A stretch of 64,000 nucleotides of DNA from Fulvia fulva (Eukaryota > Ascomycota > Dothideomycetes > Mycosphaerellales > Mycosphaerellaceae). This document shows positions 54,401 through 63,580 of the stretch, one piece after another. The stretch's first letter is position 1. The number at the start of each line of letters is the position of its first letter. Location of the stretch: positions 3,782,001 to 3,846,000 of the forward strand of contig NC_063017.1 of NCBI RefSeq assembly GCF_020509005.1, given 5' to 3'. The notes beneath the pieces were generated by a model. It had not been told where the DNA came from. It made no database searches and worked only from the letters and a program-made list of their open reading frames with translations. Both the position numbers and the translations under genes were made by a program.

Positions 54401-54744
54401 CGTCGAGGAGCCTATTTACGATATCCTCTTTACGTCCTTAAGTCTACGTCGCCGGGTTCGCGCTATCGTTATCGGGTAGATCGGATAGTAGGGTAAAGAA
54501 GGATAATCTATTAAGGGACGCGCAATAAACGCGTCTATTATTGTTCTCTATACTTACGCCTAGTATACCGGTACCGGTCTATCTCGCTATTATTACTATA
54601 TTAGCTATAATCTACTTTAAGGTACGACTTAGCGAGTACGATACCTAATCTTAGTACTTTCTCGTATACTATCGCGGTTTCTCTATAATCTCCCGAATAT
54701 AGCTTCTCGTATCTCTCTATACGTTAGTAATAATCTATTCGAAG
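51405..54744 (-). pseudogene. Gypsy G1 gag, protease and 5' leader remnant
   Basis: On the - strand, a long charged and coiled-coil-like Gag region (about 54500-52800) ends in a RIP-altered zinc knuckle (C..YE.EGHRRVNT, near 52735-52690). The segment at 52450-51405 should carry protease and the start of RT, but I can point to no clear motif. Stops abound. Confidence 0.6.
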
Positions 54745-54929
54745 TGTTATAAGTAGGTATAAGTACGTAGTCGAGTAAGGTATAAGTCGAATAGATATTC
54801 TATCTAAGGGAGACGCGGAGGGCGCGAGAGTTATATACGGGCGCCAAGCCGCTAGTCGGATTAGTTAGCGGGCGCGAGGTCTAGGTACGTGCCCGCGGGT
54901 TTAAGTAAATATACGCCGGTACGGTAATA
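54745..54929 (-). repeat. Gypsy G1 5' LTR
   Basis: It starts TGTTATAAG (on + strand) and keeps the TG that RIP changed to TA in the left copy. Confidence 0.88.
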
Positions 54930-55181
54930 TTCCGGGTATCTTCGTTAATAGATATCCGGGCGTATCCTCTCTTCTCCTTTCTTCTCTTCCCTTCTTCTTC
55001 GTACCGTACCCTAGGTTACCCGTCGCGTTATAGATTTCGAATAGGCGTCGCTTTTCGTATTTACGGCTAAGCCGTAATTTAAGAGAGGGGTTCGAGTTCG
55101 AGAGGGAGAGTCTTAGTTTCTCTTTATCGTAGCGAAGGTACTTACGTCGCCTACCGCGTAAAGGCGCTCTCTATAGGACAA

Positions 55182-56100
55182 TAATTACCTCCGGTTAATA
55201 GTAGCGCGCTCTTTAGTAGCTAGGTCTCTACGTAGGATAATATTTATAGCCGTAACGTATATTAGTCTTTCGAGTACTCGCTCGACTTAAAGTAGATTGT
55301 ACGGTAATAGAGCGATAAAGAGTTTTACGAGATTCTCGAAGGCCTTCGGTACTATAAGATTTTTAACGAATAGTACTAACGCCTTCTTACTCGTAATTAG
55401 TTCTATATAAATATACCGTAGTCCTATCCCTCGATATTTAATAAGGCTACTATTAGATAGGTATAGTATATATATAGAAGTTAGGATAGGTAATAGGAAA
55501 CGAGAAAGGACTAATATAGTATTCGACGGTATATAGTAGAATAGCTTTTAGTTATAAAGGTATCTTATTCCCTAGGATTAGAGACGTAGTCTCTTATACC
55601 TATATAGGGGGAATCTAGATCTCTAGCCCCTACTCCTTTCCCGACGCCTTAGCGGTTTTACCTACGTTTTACTATACGACGACGATCTCTATAGTAGTCT
55701 CGTACTAACGCTATACTAGTGTCTCGACTAATATAATATACCTACCGACCTATATTCGTAATAGCTACCCGTATATACGGTCGTAAGGATAAAGTTAAGC
55801 TTTATAACTATAGACGTATACGAGATACCGGTAAGGCGATTAAGCTTCTATAGGCTAAGTATACCGGCCCTAGCGCTAAGTTAGCTACTTTTAAGTAAGG
55901 TAGAAACCTCTACGTAGTAATCCCTATATCTCTCGGTTACCGTATTATACTAGTTACTAATATCTAGGTGTTACGGGGCTATAGTAGGCGAGTATAGTAG
56001 TGGTTTATTAATAAAGTCGATAGCTAAAGAGAGAAGGTAGTTCTAAGAGAGAGAGGGCTTCTTAAGGAAAGCCGAGGTCGCGCTCGGGCCGAGCTTAGTC
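55182..56100 (+). pseudogene. Helitron/PIF1 helicase ORF, C-terminal part
   Basis: It resumes after the E2 TSD with LPPV and continues EFYEILEGLRYYKIFNEYY.RLLTR (about 55320-55400; FREALERLR...DW..LLTR in Helitrons). After an unassigned stretch (about 55430-55720) it reads AKYTGPSAKLAT and ISLGYRIILVTNI.VLRG (about 55850-55980), equal to the GARVMLTxNLW motif near the helicase end. The end of the element is not clear; RIP fades by about 56100. Confidence 0.7.
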
Positions 56101-56279
56101 ATCAATGTCACGTGATCACGAGTCACGTAACCCGATCCGAATCCTCTACTTACGGAGCTGCCGTGACACTAGGTTAAACGCGGCCTCGTAAACGGAGCTA
56201 CGGGCTACCTCTACGATATTATATAAGAAGGGTTGGTAGAGAGCTCCACTCCGCTACGCTTACCTTTGGAGGTTCACAA
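56101..56279. other. Boundary zone between transposon nest and host genes
   Basis: Base composition turns normal here. It contains TCACGTGATCACGAGTCACGT-like partial palindromes (about 56109-56130). I see no gene or clear Helitron 3' hairpin-CTRR end. Confidence 0.4.
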
Positions 56280-57177
56280 CCGCCAACAGCACATTTTGTT
56301 TGACGGGACCGACATTATCGTCTCTCTGGTACGCCGGGCTCAGTCTCTGTGGAAATGAGTTCGTCTCAATTCCTCAAAGCACGACGTGGACGAGGGGTCA
56401 GATCGTTACAGTCACATGCGTAGTCGATTTGCAGAGCTACGGATGAGAGTTGTGGCAGCAGGACTGTCCAGCAGCAGACCAAGGGAAATATCTGGCAAGG
56501 CTGTTGATTATACCTCTCGACTTCACGTTGATGCGCTTGCTGAACATATTCAAGGCAGAACTTCTTCGAACGCGGCTGCCCCATCAGGCTTCCAGTGGGT
56601 GACCCAGATATACTAAGCTAACCTGGACGTCTCATCTTGGTCCTTCTTTTGGATAAACGCCAACCATTAGCCAAGTTGTACGTCGGCTATCTTTGAGGTC
56701 AACGAGACCTCGACTCAAGCTGAAGTAACTACAGTCACCCTGACAGACAGTAGCGGGAACAGCACGGGGGTAGCGGCCAGCACAGCCGCAGCAACTGACA
56801 CAACTGGAACCGCCCTCCCGATCGCGGTACCCGACAACGAAGACAAGTCTGCAGCTTTGGAGATTGGTCTCGGACTTGGCCTGGGGCCAGGCATTGGCAT
56901 ATCTTTGATCGTTATCGCGGCATGGGCAGCTCGGAACAGGTCTCAAAAACGCAAGAACTCTAACTCCACACACAGTTCGGAACCTCTAACGTCGACGCAC
57001 AACCCAAGTCCATTCCTCAGTGATAAGAAGTCGCCTGCATACACCCAAGCGAGTGATGGCCCAGAGATTTTCGAGATGAACCACCGCAACCAAGCTGTTG
57101 AGCTGGAGACTGATCGCCGAATTGGTGTGAGTCGATCCGATCTGCATCGATGCTTGTATGCTAGTATGTATATGTAG
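56280..57177 (+). pseudogene. Decayed single-pass cell-surface protein gene
   Basis: The intact C-terminal frame reads a Thr/Ser-rich stalk (EVTTVTLTDSSGNSTG, about 56722-56770), a transmembrane segment (GLGPGIGISLIVIAAWAA, about 56875-56931), a basic stop-transfer RNRSQKRK and a polar cytoplasmic tail to the TAG/stop at 57175-57177. Upstream the same frame reads WVTQIY, stop, ANLDVSSWSFFWINANH, stop, PSCTSAIFEVNETS. Both stops (TAA 56615, TAG 56668) are one CA-to-TA change away from CAA and CAG. Farther 5' the likely beta-rich ectodomain (TWTRGQIVTVT...DLQSYG) is in another frame and the start is missing. This layout is common for fungal wall-sensor or mucin-like membrane proteins; exact function unknown. 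Confidence 0.6.
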
Positions 57178-57234
57178 GACACCATAATTCGTAAACCCTT
57201 TCGACGACTCTCGCATGTCTCATCGCGCTTGTGC

Positions 57235-58956
57235 TCAGTTTCTTTCATCCAGCAAGTCCTGGACATAACCCAGCCTATCCCGATCATCATCCACAATGCG
57301 AGCATATTCCAACAGCAGACGATGCACATAGATCAGCATGTCCTCCTTCCTCAGTACTTTCTCCGCCCACTCCCTTCCCTCCCTCGCAATTCTCTCACCT
57401 TCTCTATCATGTGCACACTGACCAGGATATCCCAAAAAGTACTTCATGATCTCATAAATGTTGCCGTAAGACATCTCGAGGGGTATATAATGCTTCCAAG
57501 GCATCAGTCGAGCGTCATGCCACTCTGTGAAGATGGTCGCTTTCATGACCGCACTGTTGCTACGCATAAAAGCCCGAAATCGGCCTGACAGAGTGTTGCC
57601 GTCGATGTCTGGCAGGTACTTCCATTTGTACTGGGAACTCATCTTCATAGACTTCGCGACGCTGAAGTGTTCTGCAACCGAGGTGATCTTATCGCAGAAT
57701 AGCCGGGTGAAGGATGCGTTAGCATGACCAGGAAGCCATGATGTGAAGGTCGTATCCGAGTCGTAATGATTATCGATGGATGTCGCATTGAGACGAGCCA
57801 CGAATCGATGCCGATGATATTTGGAGTACTCATTGATGCAATTTGCGCCTCCAGTCCCAGCTCCTCTCCAGATGAGGCCGTGGACTTTGTCCTGCCACGC
57901 GAAGCTGTTACTCCAGTCGCCCCAGAAGTCTTTGCCGGAGTGTGCTTTATTTTCGTAGTAAGCAGGATCTGGGAGCAGGATGTCATTGTTAACCCTGGTC
58001 TTGGCAGTGCTGAAGATTGGGATGGGGGAGGTAGTGAAGTTGATAGAGTCCGGACTTAAGAGGTAGCCATGACTCGTCATCAACTCTGGTTGCTCACAGA
58101 GGTCCCTCTGTGAAGTGATATTCCCTGGAAGTCCTATCGGCATGTTGCTGTGATGATCAAGCCCGGTACCGTTCTTCCTCAATGTCGACTCAGGAGGACA
58201 CGCTCCCCGGATGGCCTCATGGAATTTGTCCCGCTTCGAGTTCCACCTAGCTCGTGGTTTCGGTTTGTGTCCAGGAACAGACTGCGGATTGGTTCGACTA
58301 GCTGCGAAGGTCTGCGAAAATTCCGCCAACGGTATGGCCTCCATTCGTTTGGCTTGAATCGAAGCATGATACATTGCGTTGTCCACGGTCTTCCATGAGG
58401 CTATCACGATCGGTTCGTCCAGGCCGTTCAGTGCTAGGTCCATATCTGGCAGATCTCGAGCTATGCTAGCCACCAGACCCGCCCATGATCTCGATCTTGC
58501 TCGACCTCCGGAGATTTCTGAGGCCTTGCCATTGCGAATCTGGAAGAATGGCGACCATTTGGCAATTGAGGCTCGCATGTCCGAAGCCCGAATGCCCCAG
58601 AACAGCTCGAGATCATGGTAGATCTGGTCGAAGAAATCTTCTACGAGGACGGCCCCAGCCCGGGCGGCGCGTTCGTGCCATACATCGAAGCCAGGAGGTG
58701 GATGGCGACCCCGCCGTCTTCGATATTCGGCGGCGGCTTGTGCTAGAGTTGTGGTTCGGTGCTCCAATGTTTCGTCCCAGGTTGCCGTGGCATTCGTGAT
58801 AGCTTCGCTGATCTCATGGAGCTCGTTATTATGACATTCCGGTAGATCTAGTCGGCTCACTGCTGATGCTGATAGATTGTACAGGCGAGCGTGCAAGAAC
58901 CAGCCGATGGTGATGATGCATGCTACAAGACCAGCAAGCCGTAGGGAAGCTCTCAT
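57235..58956 (-). CDS. GT90/CAP10-type glycosyltransferase, type II membrane protein (573 aa)
   Basis: The start is taken at the ATG 58956, since the longer frame begins with GTG. Residues about 4-22 form a signal anchor (RLAGLVACIITIGWFL), giving a Golgi-type lumenal enzyme. The YRRRRGRHPPPGFDVW block (about 78-93) is the hallmark of fungal CAP10 proteins. The CAP10/GT90 domain follows, with NNDILLPDPAYY (about 323-334), GLIWRGAGTGG (about 361-371), KYLPDIDGNTLSGRF (about 445-460) and PWKHYIPLEMSYGNIYEIMKY (about 495-515). The family includes Cryptococcus Cap10p and O-glucosyl/xylosyltransferases acting on glycans; the donor here is unknown. Single exon, intact, no RIP damage. Its stop is 58 bp from the decayed gene's end, tail to tail. 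Confidence 0.93.
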   Translation of the reverse strand: MRASLRLAGLVACIITIGWFLHARLYNLSASAVSRLDLPECHNNELHEISEAITNATATWDETLEHRTTTLAQAAAEYRRRRGRHPPPGFDVWHERAARAGAVLVEDFFDQIYHDLELFWGIRASDMRASIAKWSPFFQIRNGKASEISGGRARSRSWAGLVASIARDLPDMDLALNGLDEPIVIASWKTVDNAMYHASIQAKRMEAIPLAEFSQTFAASRTNPQSVPGHKPKPRARWNSKRDKFHEAIRGACPPESTLRKNGTGLDHHSNMPIGLPGNITSQRDLCEQPELMTSHGYLLSPDSINFTTSPIPIFSTAKTRVNNDILLPDPAYYENKAHSGKDFWGDWSNSFAWQDKVHGLIWRGAGTGGANCINEYSKYHRHRFVARLNATSIDNHYDSDTTFTSWLPGHANASFTRLFCDKITSVAEHFSVAKSMKMSSQYKWKYLPDIDGNTLSGRFRAFMRSNSAVMKATIFTEWHDARLMPWKHYIPLEMSYGNIYEIMKYFLGYPGQCAHDREGERIAREGREWAEKVLRKEDMLIYVHRLLLEYARIVDDDRDRLGYVQDLLDERN

Positions 58957-60064
58957 GCTGCGAATGGAAAAAACATGCACACATCAGTGACCAGACTAGA
59001 ATCCTGTGGTCGTTCTCAGCCTTCTGTCAGAAGCATTGTGTAGAGTCTGCTTTCAGGACGCATTGACAAAGAACAGCCATGATCAAAGACTGGAAAGCGC
59101 TAAGCGCCATGACAACAAGATGTACTTGCTCCCCGCCACTGTCGATCTGGTACACACGTGGTACAGTGGCACAGTAGTGGCTCCATTAGCCTTTTGGGAG
59201 GATCTGGTGTGGGCCTGTGCCAAGGCTGCTAACAGTCTGCTGTCATGCGAGTCAAACACTACATGTACATATTGTCGGCTGGGAAGAGGTCAATGTTGAG
59301 GGAAGTGAGATACGCAACGAAAGCGTTCAACATTGTTCTCCCTAGTGCAGACATCATGCGTCCAGACATGTCTGAACGAAGAGATTCACATGTCTGACAT
59401 CATCCGCAAAGGGAATACAAATCCACAGGTCGCGAGGATTGTGCTCGATATTGCCCAGACCCGGGCAAGTTGGTTGGCCGCATTCCATCGTTCCTCGGAG
59501 GTGGTTGCGGTCGCAGTCTGAAAGCTCAGAGACCCGTGTCAGGGCGACTGACTACTGCGGGATCACACAGACTCGCGCTTCCTGAGGGACCATGAGTGAC
59601 TTCTGGAGAGCCGGAGTAGCCATGCTTGAGGAGGGAACTTACGTGGTATTGGAGACGATATCAAAGGAAAGTGTATTGGAAACGTTGGCGGAGGGAAGTC
59701 GTCGGCTGGAGGTAGACTAGAGGCCGGCCGGCTTGGCAATCAACAGCCCCTGTCTACTTCTAGCGCAATCTACATACTGGCCAGTGAAAGCGAAGCACTT
59801 CTCTTACTGTACGAACAATGTTGTACTTGCAATTCTCCAACGACCTTGGCCTCGACTGCTGATATTCCACCCCATGACTTCACCTATAAGGCTGCTATGC
59901 CGATGATCACGGTTCTGATGAGCCTGATCAATGTACCGCGGCAAGTCTGGGAGTAAGTTTGAGCTCAGATACAACTCCGTCTGATCGACATACTCCTTCG
60001 TTGCTTCTTCGAAGAGCACGCCATACCCTTATACTTCTCTTCCTCCTGTCATCCAATTGCCATA
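58957..60064. other. Intergenic region between divergent GT90 and hydrolase genes
   Basis: About 1.1 kb that should hold both promoters. ORFs of up to 97 codons exist (59006-59299 starting at GTG, 59333-59521) but show no motif or gene-like context. I see nothing else I can name. Confidence 0.5.
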
Positions 60065-61334
60065 ATGGCTGCTATCACGATAGGAGAAGCACGAGCAAAG
60101 CTCAACACACCTAGCCCAGGGTTTTCGGAGGTACAGCTTGATCGCAGTGTTGTGGTTATCAACAGGCTCAAATCATACAGGCACTGCGGGCACGACCTTT
60201 CCCTGATCTTACTGGCGGTGATCCGAACGCCAGACGTGGCGTAGAGATTCGCCAGAATCGTAAAGATCATCTCCAACGTATCCGACACCTCTACACAATA
60301 CCGGGACCCATTCCCGATCATGTCCGGGAATACGAACACCACATCACTGCGCGAGATGGCCATCGGTTACGTCTGTTGATATATGTGCCTGTCCAAAAGC
60401 CAGATGCTGGTTCTCCTCTGTTTGTGGCAAGTACACCTTCGGCCGTGCCGTAGCAGCCGTATTCAGCTGGCTCGCTAACGAACATGACGAAGACTTTCCA
60501 CGAAGGTGGCTGGTCGCTCGGTGATGTATCTGATTGCAATCAGGAGTGCAGGATGTTTGCTCGTGATCTAGGCTGTGTCTGTGTGAATGTCGACTACCGG
60601 CTTGCGCCAGAGTACGCATTTCCAACAGGTGTGCTGGATGCTTGGGATGCTGTCTGTGTCAAAGGACGCAGCATGGTGACCGCGCTTACGGTAACAGGTC
60701 AAATGGGCGGCAGCAACAGCATCGCCATCGTCTGAGGTACTGCCGGCGGACCCGAAGCTTGGCTTTGTAGTCGGTGGCTCATCTGCAGGGGCCAACTTCT
60801 CGGTGCGTCTGTCCCGAGGGTTTGTAGAGATTCACTGACCCAATTATCCTTCAGGCTGTCATCGCCCTGCTATCTCGAGACGAGAATCTGAGTCCGTCCA
60901 TTACTGGCCAATGGCTCTCCGTGCCAGCTCTCCTCTGGCATACAGCCACTCCAGACAAGTGGAAAGACATTCTTCAAAGCCGCTACGAAGCAAAGTCCGA
61001 TCCAATTCTGAACGTGCTTGCGCAAGCGTCTGCCATCATGGAATGTCTCAAGCCAGATCTCGGCAGTCCACTGTTCAGTCCCATGCTCAACCCGAGCTTC
61101 AAGGAGCTAGCACCAGCTTACATACAAGTCGCTGGTCTCGATCCGGTGTTGGACGAAGGAATACTATACGAGCAAGAATTGAGAAAGTGGGGAGTCACGA
61201 CGAAGCTAGGTTACTACGGAGGCGTTCCTCATATGTTCCACTGCAATTGGCCGGAGATGCTAGTGGCTCGGAAGTATGTGCAAGATACTCTAGAAGGCGT
61301 CCGATGGTTACTCGAAGTCGGCAGGAAACGATAG
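60065..61334 (+). CDS. Alpha/beta-hydrolase, hormone-sensitive-lipase family (5 exons, 351 aa)
   Basis: Proposed exons: 60065-60130, 60181-60426, 60493-60651, 60698-60802, 60855-61334. All joins keep frame and remove internal stops. The oxyanion-hole motif is HEGGW (exon 3), followed by NVDYRLAPE; the nucleophile elbow is GSSAG (exon 4); the acid is in DPVLDEG and the base in VPHMFH (exon 5). This is the HSL/Aes esterase triad S-D-H. Introns are 46-66 bp; intron 2 uses either a GC donor (GCAAGT, 60427) or a GT three bases upstream, both in frame. Acceptors are CAG or AAG with CTAAC/CTGAC branch sites. No signal peptide is visible, so likely cytosolic. Substrate unknown: esters of small metabolites, drugs or lipids are all possible. 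Confidence 0.85.
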
Positions 61335-61533
61335 ACTTAACATGTCTTGAGTCAAGCGGCCGGTCGTAAGCTGCACGCATTGCCTTGGATACATTTCAGC
61401 AGCGTGTCATAGTTTCGAGAAACGGCGCGTTTCACTGATGGCAAACAATTCAGCACAAAGGAGCACTCAGTATATATTGACGGCATCATGCTCGTCGCAG
61501 GTCTGACCATTCAAAAAAGTATTGTTCTGCACG
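61335..61533. other. Spacer and putative promoter of the caspase-like gene
   Basis: About 200 bp between the hydrolase stop and the next start codon. TATATATT at 61471-61478, 56 bp before the ATG, could be a TATA box. Confidence 0.3.
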
Positions 61534-63270
61534 ATGTCAGCCAGTACCGCACCTGTCCAGCACCGAGCTTTGCTCATCACCTTCGAGAACTCGTACCTCA
61601 CCGATGCCAAGAACCAGCTGCACAAAATCATATAGGGTCTCAATTGGAAGATCAAGGATCTTCCTCTGAGCTCAAGCGACTCTACTCAAGCCCAGCAAGA
61701 CCTGGATACGGCAGTCGACAGGCTTGTCCAAGAAGTGGCAGGCAGGCCTAACGACAAGATCATCATCTACTATGGAGGCTATGCTCATAAGAAGACTGAT
61801 GCCTTCAACTCTTGGACATGGCACTCGTAAGTGGAGTGCCCTTGTGGTATCTGAAGAAGGATTCTCACTAAAGCATGCTACCAGGCTACCAAACAACGAG
61901 ATCATCAAGCGTGGCGACGGCACTAGGCTCGTCAAGGCTTGCAGAGAGCACATCAAGTACTCAATCGTCAGACCAGAGAAAGCGATGCTTCACCTGTTTC
62001 AAGCATGCCAAAACGACATCTTCTTCCTGTTCCACTGTCCATGGGACGCAACCGTGCTCAAGGAAGAGGATGCCATCAGCAAACTCATGAAAACTGAGAA
62101 GAAGGACAGAAGCATTCAGGCGTTGTCTCGCACAGGCAGCAAGTTCTCTGAGACCATAGAGTACACGGACGGAACTTGTGCTGAGTGTGAGCGCAATGAC
62201 CTTCTGTTGATGGAGCACGACAGCGATCCAATCCGCACCTTGGAGCTCGCAGATGCTATGACAAGCGTTGGACTGATTGATTGATTGATTGTTCCATTAA
62301 CGTGCTGTATGAGTCCTAGACTATGTAACACGGGGGATTGCTCCACCAATTTCGAGAGAGAGGAAAAGCCCTACGGCGGTAAAAACCTCTCCAAGTACTA
62401 CTGTGACAGTTCGTTCTTCGAGATATTGCCGAGGCCTTCCCGCCTCACGAGCGCTGGCTAAAGCTCGTACTCCTTTATAGCCGTGAAGATCGGACGAACG
62501 TTATATCCGGTTGTCGTTCTTGTCTTGTTTGGTTTTGACACACTACCCCGGACGTAGTGTTCTCGCCCTAGCCGTGCGCCTTACGGTGGACTCGTTGTCT
62601 TGTTTGGTTTTCGGTATTCCGCCCTTGAATTTCCGCCAAGCTTCTAGGATCACGTGACCCACAAACACAAAAAAAAACTGCTATTCCCTTGCTCTTCCCC
62701 TACTCGTATCCCCTCCGGACAGTTAGGTACGTAGGTGCTTGTCTCTACGTGCCCCGAAACACGTAGAGGTGCCCCTATCGTCCTCTAGCCGAGATACCGA
62801 GGCTACCACGTCTCTTCTCTCGACGGGGTGCTCTAGAAACGGGTCACTACTCCGTTCTATCGCGAGTCGGGAGCCGGTTCGAGGGAGTATATAGGGAAGG
62901 GTAGTATCGCGTAGTTGTAGCTGTCGTATTGTGTTTCGTGTCTCGTAGATCTCGTAGGTCTCGTAGGTCGTTCGTAGGAGGCGCGCGCGTCTTGTCTTTA
63001 TACGGCTTTCTTCCTAGCCGCCGTATAGGCTTCGTAGGGAGAGACTTAGTTTCCCTTCGCAACGAAGGTACTTACGTCGTCCGCCGCGTGAAGGCGCTCT
63101 CCATGGACGACAGCGTTGGACTGAAGGGATCAGCTACATCGGCGGAGTTCGCGTCTGAAGTTCCAAATGCCGGTGGTACTGGGGACTGGAATTTTCGCGC
63201 TGGGGTGGCGGAATTGCTAGGTACCTGGGGAACCTTCATAATCGAGAAGTTGCCACAAGATACTTCTTAA
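61534..63270 (+). pseudogene. Caspase-like (clan CD) protein gene broken by insertion E1 and RIP-type changes
   Basis: Exon 1 is 61534-61826, the intron 61827-61884 (GTAAGT...CCAG), exon 2 61885-62276, continuing at 63125-63270 after E1. Exon 1 reads HRALLITFENSY (beta-1 of the p20 fold) and KIIIYYGGYAH; exon 2 reads DIFFLFHCPWDAT at the place of the caspase DCC segment. Defects: an in-frame TAG (61633-61635, one CA-to-TA step from CAG), Tyr where the catalytic His is expected (the paralog downstream has YYGGHA; TAT from CAT is the same change), and an 835-bp insertion in exon 2. The frame is continuous across the TSD, so the insertion is recent. The catalytic Cys position looks like Pro, so even the ancestor may have been a pseudo-enzyme. 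Confidence 0.6.
62277..63111 (-). mobile_element. SINE-like element E1 (835 bp), young insertion
   Basis: TSD AGCGTTGGACTGA at 62264-62276 and 63112-63124. The left end is (TTGA)n, i.e. a (TCAA)n tail on the - strand. Ends match E2 (42232- and -55181), but E1 keeps CpA. The sense 5' end reads GTCCATGGAGAGCGCC and soon GTAAGT. A 17-bp direct repeat TTGTCTTGTTTGGTTTT lies at 62520 and 62595. No convincing ORF (a 71-codon frame at 62847-63062 has DLRDLRDLRD). A 3' block GGAGAGGTTTTTACC resembles LINE 3' UTRs here, which could explain mobilisation in trans. Confidence 0.85.
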
Positions 63271-63580
63271 AGACCGATAACGAGGGAGAAGTTGCTAAGA
63301 TGGTGTTCATAATTGTTATTCTGCCAGATCCTGGGCTCTATCTCTTGATTTTGGGAGATAAGCATTGCTGTCAGCCTTACCGACTGCTTCTCTCGTGTTC
63401 TAGGGCTGAAATGTGGTAAAGAATCGGCTTGCTCTTCAAAGGCATAGAAGATGACCGGACCGTGGGAGTGGGTTGAATGTGCTTGATGGGTTGACAAGCA
63501 AACATCTACCATAGCTCATTTTATCTTCTACGCCGTGGAGCGTCCCTCACTTCAATCCAAGCCAAGCTTCAGTATCCAAG
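63271..63580. other. Spacer between the tandem caspase-like genes
   Basis: 310 bp, expected to carry the promoter of the downstream paralog. An 81-codon - strand frame here has no recognisable content. Confidence 0.4.

Larger units (their letters stand above)
42732..54929 (-). mobile_element. Gypsy-type LTR retrotransposon G1, RIP-mutated, split by LINE A3
   Basis: 185-bp LTRs (42732-42916 and 54745-54929), TSD TTCCG (42727-42731 and 54930-54934). Ends are TGTTATAAG...GGTAATA, originally TGTTA...TAACA. A polypurine tract in sense (AGAGGGGGGGTAG, complement of 42917-42930) sits next to the left LTR, so the element reads right to left. Gag, RT and integrase remnants fit this order. Without A3 it is about 7.2 kb. 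Confidence 0.9.
42232..55181 (-). mobile_element. SINE-like element E2, RIP-mutated, split by Gypsy G1
   Basis: The 16-bp TSD TAATTACCTCCGGTTA (42216-42231 and 55182-55197) lies inside the helicase ORF. Its own pieces are 42232-42726 and 54935-55181, about 745 bp. Its 3' end (left) and 5' end (right) align with the two ends of E1 (62277-63111). It has no coding capacity that I can see. Confidence 0.8.

Noticed and set aside
55430..55720. Possible further small insertion inside the helicase C-terminal part
   Set aside because: The stretch does not match helicase or any element here, but I find no TSD or ends to support an insertion.
57766..58799. Several + strand ORFs of 80-104 codons
   Set aside because: They overlap the well-supported GT90 frame on the - strand and are shadows.
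59006..59299. 97-codon ORF between GT90 and hydrolase
   Set aside because: It starts with GTG, has no motif and lies in the shared promoter region.
60049..60795. - strand ORFs of 73-104 codons over the hydrolase
   Set aside because: They overlap exons with catalytic motifs on the + strand.
62847..63062. 71-codon ORF with DLRDLRDLRD in E1
   Set aside because: Low-complexity frame inside a SINE-like element and not kept open in E2.
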